In this document: positions 59,324 through 64,000 of the stretch, piece after piece
How positions within the stretch are numbered: the first letter of the stretch is position 1
How the letters are laid out: every line of letters begins with the position of its first letter
NCBI RefSeq assembly: GCF_000743945.1
Contig: NZ_CP009238.1
Location: 1,860,001-1,924,000, forward strand
Length of the DNA stretch: 64,000 nt
Direction: 5' to 3'
DNA from: Basilea psittacipulmonis DSM 24701
GTDB taxonomy: Bacteria > Pseudomonadota > Gammaproteobacteria > Burkholderiales > Burkholderiaceae_B
The notes under the pieces: model-generated
Databases searched by the model: none
Told to the model about the DNA's origin: nothing
Seen by the model: the letters and a program-made list of their open reading frames with translations, nothing else
Made by a program: the position numbers and the translations under genes

Positions 59324-60115
59324 TTATTGCGCTTTATACACAGGCACGACCGCACCTTGGTATGTTTCTTCAATAAATTTAGCTGTATCGGCACTTTGTA
59401 ATGCTTTCATCAACTTCTGAATACGAGGATCGTCTTTTTTGCTAGGAACAGTGGCCACAATATTCACATAAGGTGACTCAGAACCCTCAATAAGCAAAGA
59501 GTCTGTCACAGGATTCAAGCCTGCTTGCATTGCAAAGTTAGAGTTAATCACCGCCAAATCTACATCTGGCAACAAACGTGCCACAATCGGTGCATCCGCT
59601 GTGGTGAACGATAGTTTCTTGGGATTATCGATAATATCACGAGGAGTGGCTAACAAATCTGTCGCGATTTTTAGCTTAATTAAACCATGTGCTTGTAATA
59701 ACAATAAAGCACGTCCACCGTTTGTCGGATCACTAGGGACCACAATCTTCGCACCCTCTTTTAGATCTTCCAAACGTTTCACTTTTGAAGAATACAATGC
59801 CATCGGCTCAACATGTACGCCACCGACCGAAATGATGTCTGTACCGTTATTCGCATTATACGTTTTCAAATACGGATCGTGTTGGAAGTAGTTGGCATCA
59901 ATATCGCCCTCTTCTACCGCACGGTTAGGCAAAATATAATCGTTATACACTCTAATATCCAAATCCACGCCTTCTGCTGCCAAAGCAGGTTTCACATGCT
60001 CAAGAATTTTTGCATGAGGCACAGGACTGGCACCCACTACCAATGTTTCACCCGCTTGGGCTGTTGCCACTAATGCGACCAAACCCAATGCCGCCAAGAA
60101 TTTATTTAATATCAT
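59324..60115 (-). CDS. metQ: Methionine-binding protein (second copy)
   Basis: Second MetQ, 263 residues, about as long as the 42279 copy but clearly diverged from it. It has a signal peptide (LAALGLVALVATAQAGE, AQA site, no lipobox cysteine). Family motifs are VVGASPVPHAKILEHVKPAL, DANYFQHDPYLKTYN, EPMALYSSKVKRL and VPSDPTNGGRALLLLQAHGL. It is the last gene of metN-metI-metQ on this strand, 75 bp after metI. The two MetQ proteins differ across the binding region, so their ligand preferences (L- or D-methionine, or other amino acids) may differ. Confidence 0.93.
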   Translation of the reverse strand: MILNKFLAALGLVALVATAQAGETLVVGASPVPHAKILEHVKPALAAEGVDLDIRVYNDYILPNRAVEEGDIDANYFQHDPYLKTYNANNGTDIISVGGVHVEPMALYSSKVKRLEDLKEGAKIVVPSDPTNGGRALLLLQAHGLIKLKIATDLLATPRDIIDNPKKLSFTTADAPIVARLLPDVDLAVINSNFAMQAGLNPVTDSLLIEGSESPYVNIVATVPSKKDDPRIQKLMKALQSADTAKFIEETYQGAVVPVYKAQ

Positions 60116-60190
60116 CGTTCACTCCTTAAAGCACTTGCGAAAAAATATCAATAAAGATGATTATCATAAATTATTTTTTATCAAAATTGA

Positions 60191-60865
60191 TTACTGATGT
60201 GATAAAAATTTCACCATCCCATAACCAATAAGCTCAATTAGTTGCACAATTACAACCGTTAAAATGACCGATACCCATAAAATCGCTTTGTCATAACGAT
60301 AATATCCAAAATTAATCGCTATATCACCTAGACCACCTGCCCCGATAATACCGCAGATAGCGACATAACCGATTAACACCACCTCGGTCACCACGATAGA
60401 TTGAATAATCCCAATTCTCGCTTCAGGCAACAAAGCCCAAAATATCGTTTGTCTAACGTTCGCCCCCATCGCACGACAAGCTTCTGTAATCCCCGGCTTT
60501 AAAGACAACAAATTATTTTCAACCAAACGAGCGAAAAAAGGAGCGGCCCCGACAATCAAAGGAATTAAGGCTCCTTTGATCCCCAATGCAGAACCAAATA
60601 CAAAGCGTGACGCATCCACCATCCATAACATCAAAATCACAAACGGGACGGATCGGAAAAAATTCACCCAAACACTCAAGATAAGATGGATCCATTTGTT
60701 GGCCAATAATCCCTCTTTCTTTGTTAAAAATAGCAAAATACCGATAGGCATCCCTATCAATACCGCTCCCACCAACGATAATACAGACATGATCAACGTG
60801 GCAACAATACCCTCATTAATCATGCCCCAATCTACATTTGCAAAACTTTGAAAAAAACTCATCAT
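60191..60865 (-). CDS. metI: Methionine ABC transporter permease (second copy)
   Basis: A 224-residue MetI with about five membrane segments and the coupling loop ITEACRAMGANVRQTIFWAL. It has ARLVENNLLSLKPG and CGIIGAGGLGDIAINFGYYR as in other MetI proteins. It lies 9 bp after metN. The family-specific GxGGLGDxxxxxGYYRY ending is present as in the first copy. Confidence 0.94.
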   Translation of the reverse strand: MMSFFQSFANVDWGMINEGIVATLIMSVLSLVGAVLIGMPIGILLFLTKKEGLLANKWIHLILSVWVNFFRSVPFVILMLWMVDASRFVFGSALGIKGALIPLIVGAAPFFARLVENNLLSLKPGITEACRAMGANVRQTIFWALLPEARIGIIQSIVVTEVVLIGYVAICGIIGAGGLGDIAINFGYYRYDKAILWVSVILTVVIVQLIELIGYGMVKFLSHQ

Positions 60866-60874
60866 ACGATCCTT

Positions 60875-61891
60875 TTACTGTCTTACATTTTGCAAAATTT
60901 CAAAACTAACCTGATGCTCAAAAAACAAGGCTTTTAACTTGGGAATATCCGTTTCATTTGCATTGATCGACACCACGACCTGTCCATAAGGAATGCCTTT
61001 AATTTGTCCAATCGTCCCCTGCAAGATACTGACAGCAATCCCCAGTCTTTTAGTAATCAGGCTAATGACGGGTTGCGTCGTTTCTTCGCCACGATAAGTC
61101 AAACGAACGACTAAACCTGTTGTCACCAGTCTTTGCCAATCTTCGCCTAGTAAATTACTTTCACCTAACAAAGCCTTTGTCGTCGCGTGTTTCGGTGCCA
61201 AAAACACATCCATTACACTTCCCTGCTCCACAATCAAGCCACCGTCAATCACCGCCACTTCATCACAAATTGCTCGAATCACATTCATACTATGTGTAAT
61301 CAATACAATCGTAATATTCAGCTTTTTGTTAATATCTGCCAAAAGATCTAAGATAGACTGCGTGGTTTCAGGATCTAATGCACTGGTTGCCTCATCGCAC
61401 AATAATAATTTCGGACGACTGGCCAAAGCACGAGCAATCCCTACACGTTGTTGTTGCCCTCCCGATAACTCGCCTGGATATTTGTGTTCTAACCCTGTCA
61501 AACCCACCAAATCTAATAATTCTTTCGCACGGGTTAGCTGCTCCTCTTTACTTACACCCATCAATCTTAGAGGAAAACAAACATTTTCTAATACCGTACG
61601 CGAACTCAATAAATTAAAGTGTTGAAACACCATACCAATATGATGGCGTTCTTGACGTAATTCGGCATCATTTAGCCCACATAGGTCCTTGTCATCAATT
61701 AATACCGCCGCCCCCTCGTCAGGACGCTCAAGCATATTAATCATTCGGATCAAAGTACTTTTCCCAGCTCCCGAACGACCAATAATCCCAAAAACACACC
61801 CTTTTTTGATCGATAAATCTATCCCCTTTAGGGCCTTTACCGTCATATTTTTGGCGTGATAAGTTTTATGAATATTCTTTAATATAATCAT
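60875..61891 (-). CDS. metN: Methionine ABC transporter ATPase with NIL domain (second copy)
   Basis: Full-length MetN, 338 residues from the ATG at 61891. Motifs: Walker A GRSGAGKSTLIRMINMLERP, VFQHFNLLSSRTVLENV, signature LSGGQQQRVGIARAL, Walker B LLCDEATSALD and switch ITHSMNVI. Residues from about 245 form the C-terminal NIL domain (LVVRLTYRGEETTQPVISLI, then GQIKGIPYGQVVVSINAN), the site of methionine inhibition in E. coli MetN. The open frame extends to a GTG at 61915; neither start has a clear ribosome binding site. It faces topB across a 149-bp divergent gap. Confidence 0.94.
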   Translation of the reverse strand: MIILKNIHKTYHAKNMTVKALKGIDLSIKKGCVFGIIGRSGAGKSTLIRMINMLERPDEGAAVLIDDKDLCGLNDAELRQERHHIGMVFQHFNLLSSRTVLENVCFPLRLMGVSKEEQLTRAKELLDLVGLTGLEHKYPGELSGGQQQRVGIARALASRPKLLLCDEATSALDPETTQSILDLLADINKKLNITIVLITHSMNVIRAICDEVAVIDGGLIVEQGSVMDVFLAPKHATTKALLGESNLLGEDWQRLVTTGLVVRLTYRGEETTQPVISLITKRLGIAVSILQGTIGQIKGIPYGQVVVSINANETDIPKLKALFFEHQVSFEILQNVRQ

Positions 61892-61947
61892 GGTGTAATA
61901 TCGATATTTTTCCACCCACTATTGTACAACTAGTTCATGAGTTATTG

Positions 61948-61958
61948 ACCTAATAGGT
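61948..61958. promoter_or_regulatory. Palindrome between metN and topB
   Basis: ACCTAATAGGT is a perfect 11-bp palindrome (central base A) in the middle of the divergent gap. It starts inside a TTGACC (61945-61950) that could be a topB -35, with TACAAT (61970-61975) 19 bp downstream. A regulator binding here could act on either gene. Confidence 0.4.
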
Positions 61959-62040
61959 AGATTCATGGTTACAATCTAGGGCAAATTAGTGTATCCTAAA
62001 TTAATAAAACATATTTTTATAACAAAAAGGTATTGGTCAT

Positions 62041-64000
62041 ATGTCAAAAACGCTTATTATTGCAGAAAAACCATCTGTAGCTCGTGATATTGCTCAGGCG
62101 CTTGGGGGCTTTAAACGAGAGGGAGATTTTTATGAAAGTGAGCATTATGTGCTTTCTTCTAGTGTCGGTCATTTATTGACACTAGCCAATCCTGATGATG
62201 TCAGCCGTGGAAAGTGGTCTTTTACTAACTTACCAGCGATTCCAAAAAAACATTTTGATATTGTACCTACCGACAAAAAGTCTCAAGCTCGTTTGAATAT
62301 GCTCACAAAATTAATCAAACGACGTGATGTAGATGCACTCATTAACGCCTGTGATGCGGGACGAGAGGGTGAACTTATCTTCCGTTACATTGTCCAATAC
62401 AGTGGTACGAAAAAACCTATCCAGCGTCTTTGGCTACAATCCATGACCCGTTCGGCCATTGTCGATGCTTTTTCTAAACTACGTCCTGATGCCGATATGA
62501 AACCTCTTGAAGATGCGGCCCGTTCTCGTGCTGAGGCAGACTGGCTCATCGGAATCAATGGCACTCGTGCGATGACCGCCTTTAATAGTAAAGATGGTGG
62601 TTTTTATAAAACACCTGTCGGCCGCGTTCAGACACCGACTTTAGCGATTGTATTTGCACGTGAAGAACAAATTCGGGCCCACAAAGAACGCACTTATTGG
62701 GAAGTTTACGCTAATTTTGCGTGTGCAAATGGTTTTTATGAGGGGCGTTGGTTTAATCCTAATCACAAGAAAAACAACGAAGATCCCGATGACCGAGATC
62801 ATCGTATTTGGCTAAAAGAAACGGCTGAACTCATTCAATCCAAATGCCATAGAAAAACTGGCGTGGTCACGGAGGAATCTAAACCCAGTAGCCAACAATC
62901 GCCTCTTTTATTTGATTTAACGAGCTTACAAAGAGAAGCTAACTCTCGTTTTGGTTTCACTGCGAAAACCACTTTGGCATTAGCTCAAGCACTTTATGAA
63001 AAACATAAGGTATTAACCTATCCTCGTACTGATTCACGTTATTTACCTGAAGATTATTTATCTCAGGTCAAGCAGACATTACAAACCATTACCGAATCTA
63101 CCACGAGTATTAATCGCCCTCATGTGCCTTTTGCTAGTAAGATATTACAGCATAATTGGGTCGTGCCTAATCGTCGCGTCTTTAATGACAAAAAGGTTTC
63201 TGATCACTTTGCAATCATTCCTACTTTGCAAATGCCAAAAGAACTCAGCGATGCGGAAGCAAAAATTTATGATCTCGTATTAAAGCGTTTCTTGGCAGTA
63301 TTTTTCCCAGCTGCCCAGTTTAATTTAACCACACGTATTACCAATATCGAAGGTCAATTATTTAAGACAGAAGGTAAGGTATTGGTTTCTCCTGGATGGT
63401 TAGAAGTATATGGTCGCCAACACACAGAAGAAGACGCTTTGGTGCCGATCGAACATAATGAAAAAGTGTCTGCAGAAGATATTTATATCAAAGAAGCCCA
63501 AACACGTCCTCCTGCACGTTATAACGAGGCGACCTTATTAAGTGCCATGGAAGCGGCAGGAAAATTAGTCGAAGACGATGAACTGCGTGAAGCGATGTCT
63601 GAACGTGGCTTAGGCACGCCTGCGACACGTGCCACCATTATCGAAGGGTTATTAAACGAACAGTATTTGCACCGTGAAGGTCGTGATTTAGTGCCGACCG
63701 CAAAAGCCAGACAGTTAATGACCCTACTGAATGGTTTAAAAGTCACCGAGTTAACCTCTCCTGAACTAACAGGTGAGTGGGAACATAAACTGAAACAAAT
63801 GGAACAAGGACAGCTAGAACGACAGTCTTTTATGCAGGATATTACGCGTGTCACCCAAGTACTGGTCAAACGTGCCAAAGAATATGAACTTGACACCATT
63901 CCAGGCGATTATGTCACGCTTTCTACGCCTTGTCCTATGTGCCATGGTGTTGTCAGAGAAAATTACAGACGTTATGCCTGCGATAATTGCGATTTTTCAA
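62041..64000 (+). CDS. topB: DNA topoisomerase III (cut by window edge)
   Basis: Topoisomerase III decatenates and unlinks DNA strands through a 5'-phosphotyrosine. The visible 653 codons start MSKTLIIAEKPSVARDIAQA, the toprim domain with its glutamate. INACDAGREGELIFRYI carries the acidic motif (about 101-117), TPVGRVQTPTLAIV lies near residue 191, and the catalytic tyrosine is residue 327 in VLTYPRTDSRYLP. The window ends inside a C-terminal zinc ribbon (CPMCHG, then CDNC). The start follows AAAAAGGTATTGGTCAT. The rest of the gene lies to the right. Confidence 0.96.
   Translation, partial: MSKTLIIAEKPSVARDIAQALGGFKREGDFYESEHYVLSSSVGHLLTLANPDDVSRGKWSFTNLPAIPKKHFDIVPTDKKSQARLNMLTKLIKRRDVDALINACDAGREGELIFRYIVQYSGTKKPIQRLWLQSMTRSAIVDAFSKLRPDADMKPLEDAARSRAEADWLIGINGTRAMTAFNSKDGGFYKTPVGRVQTPTLAIVFAREEQIRAHKERTYWEVYANFACANGFYEGRWFNPNHKKNNEDPDDRDHRIWLKETAELIQSKCHRKTGVVTEESKPSSQQSPLLFDLTSLQREANSRFGFTAKTTLALAQALYEKHKVLTYPRTDSRYLPEDYLSQVKQTLQTITESTTSINRPHVPFASKILQHNWVVPNRRVFNDKKVSDHFAIIPTLQMPKELSDAEAKIYDLVLKRFLAVFFPAAQFNLTTRITNIEGQLFKTEGKVLVSPGWLEVYGRQHTEEDALVPIEHNEKVSAEDIYIKEAQTRPPARYNEATLLSAMEAAGKLVEDDELREAMSERGLGTPATRATIIEGLLNEQYLHREGRDLVPTAKARQLMTLLNGLKVTELTSPELTGEWEHKLKQMEQGQLERQSFMQDITRVTQVLVKRAKEYELDTIPGDYVTLSTPCPMCHGVVRENYRRYACDNCDFS

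Overview
This is a 64 kb chromosomal window from a moderately AT-rich Gram-negative bacterium. It is most consistent with a low-GC member of the Burkholderiales, family Alcaligenaceae. That assignment is an inference. It rests on the block gltBD - mla operon - ABC-2 exporter - ibaG - murA - hisGDBHAFIE - tatABC, on the betaproteobacterial L36, S14 and RpoH types, and on a short-form HisG. I see no rRNA, tRNA, CRISPR array, prophage or intact insertion sequence. Almost everything is core metabolism or housekeeping.

Layout. 1-7570 (minus strand) is the spc and alpha ribosomal operons, from rplN down to the start of rpoA, with secY, infA and rpmJ. The S10 operon is not upstream. 8047-9237 is an aromatic/aspartate aminotransferase. 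After a convergent intergenic region rich in hairpins comes the Na+/Ser-Thr symporter sstT. 10956-12741 is the queuosine precursor operon queC-queD-queE with a class I preQ1 riboswitch at its head. Next are an aldehyde dehydrogenase and, divergently, argG. 15833-35750 is a long minus-strand run: gltB, gltD, mlaF-E-D-A-C, an ABC-2 exporter, ibaG, murA, hisG-D-B-H-A-F-I-E and tatA-B-C. hisC and mlaB are missing from their usual places.

36277-37206 is rpoH. It is followed by a domesticated relative of REP-associated tyrosine transposases and by a Na+/H+ antiporter with a C-terminal cyclic-nucleotide-binding fold. 40680-43088 is a metNIQ methionine importer. Its ATPase lacks the regulatory NIL domain, and its leader carries a SAM-II-like aptamer. 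A glutathione S-transferase and an apparent small-RNA gene with a C/U-rich loop follow. Then come a NUDIX hydrolase, glmU-glmS-pabBC, an MFS exporter, rmuC and lysO. 53852-54387 is a five-copy, 111-bp, G-poor tandem repeat array. Next are bfd (with a Fur-like box) and a bacterioferritin that keeps its heme methionine but has lost most ferroxidase ligands. A small lipoprotein, a TRAP transporter (dctPQM), a second full-length metNIQ set and the start of topB end the window.

Main themes. Two methionine importers appear to be controlled differently, one by an RNA aptamer and one by a protein domain. Iron storage genes are paired with a Fur-like site. The most novel signals are non-coding: the 111-bp array, the candidate sRNA at 43974-44047, the aptamer-like leader of metNIQ, the chain of hairpins at 9271-9511 and the duplicated bfr 3' region. 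All functional assignments come from reading the sequence and from general family knowledge; no database search was run.
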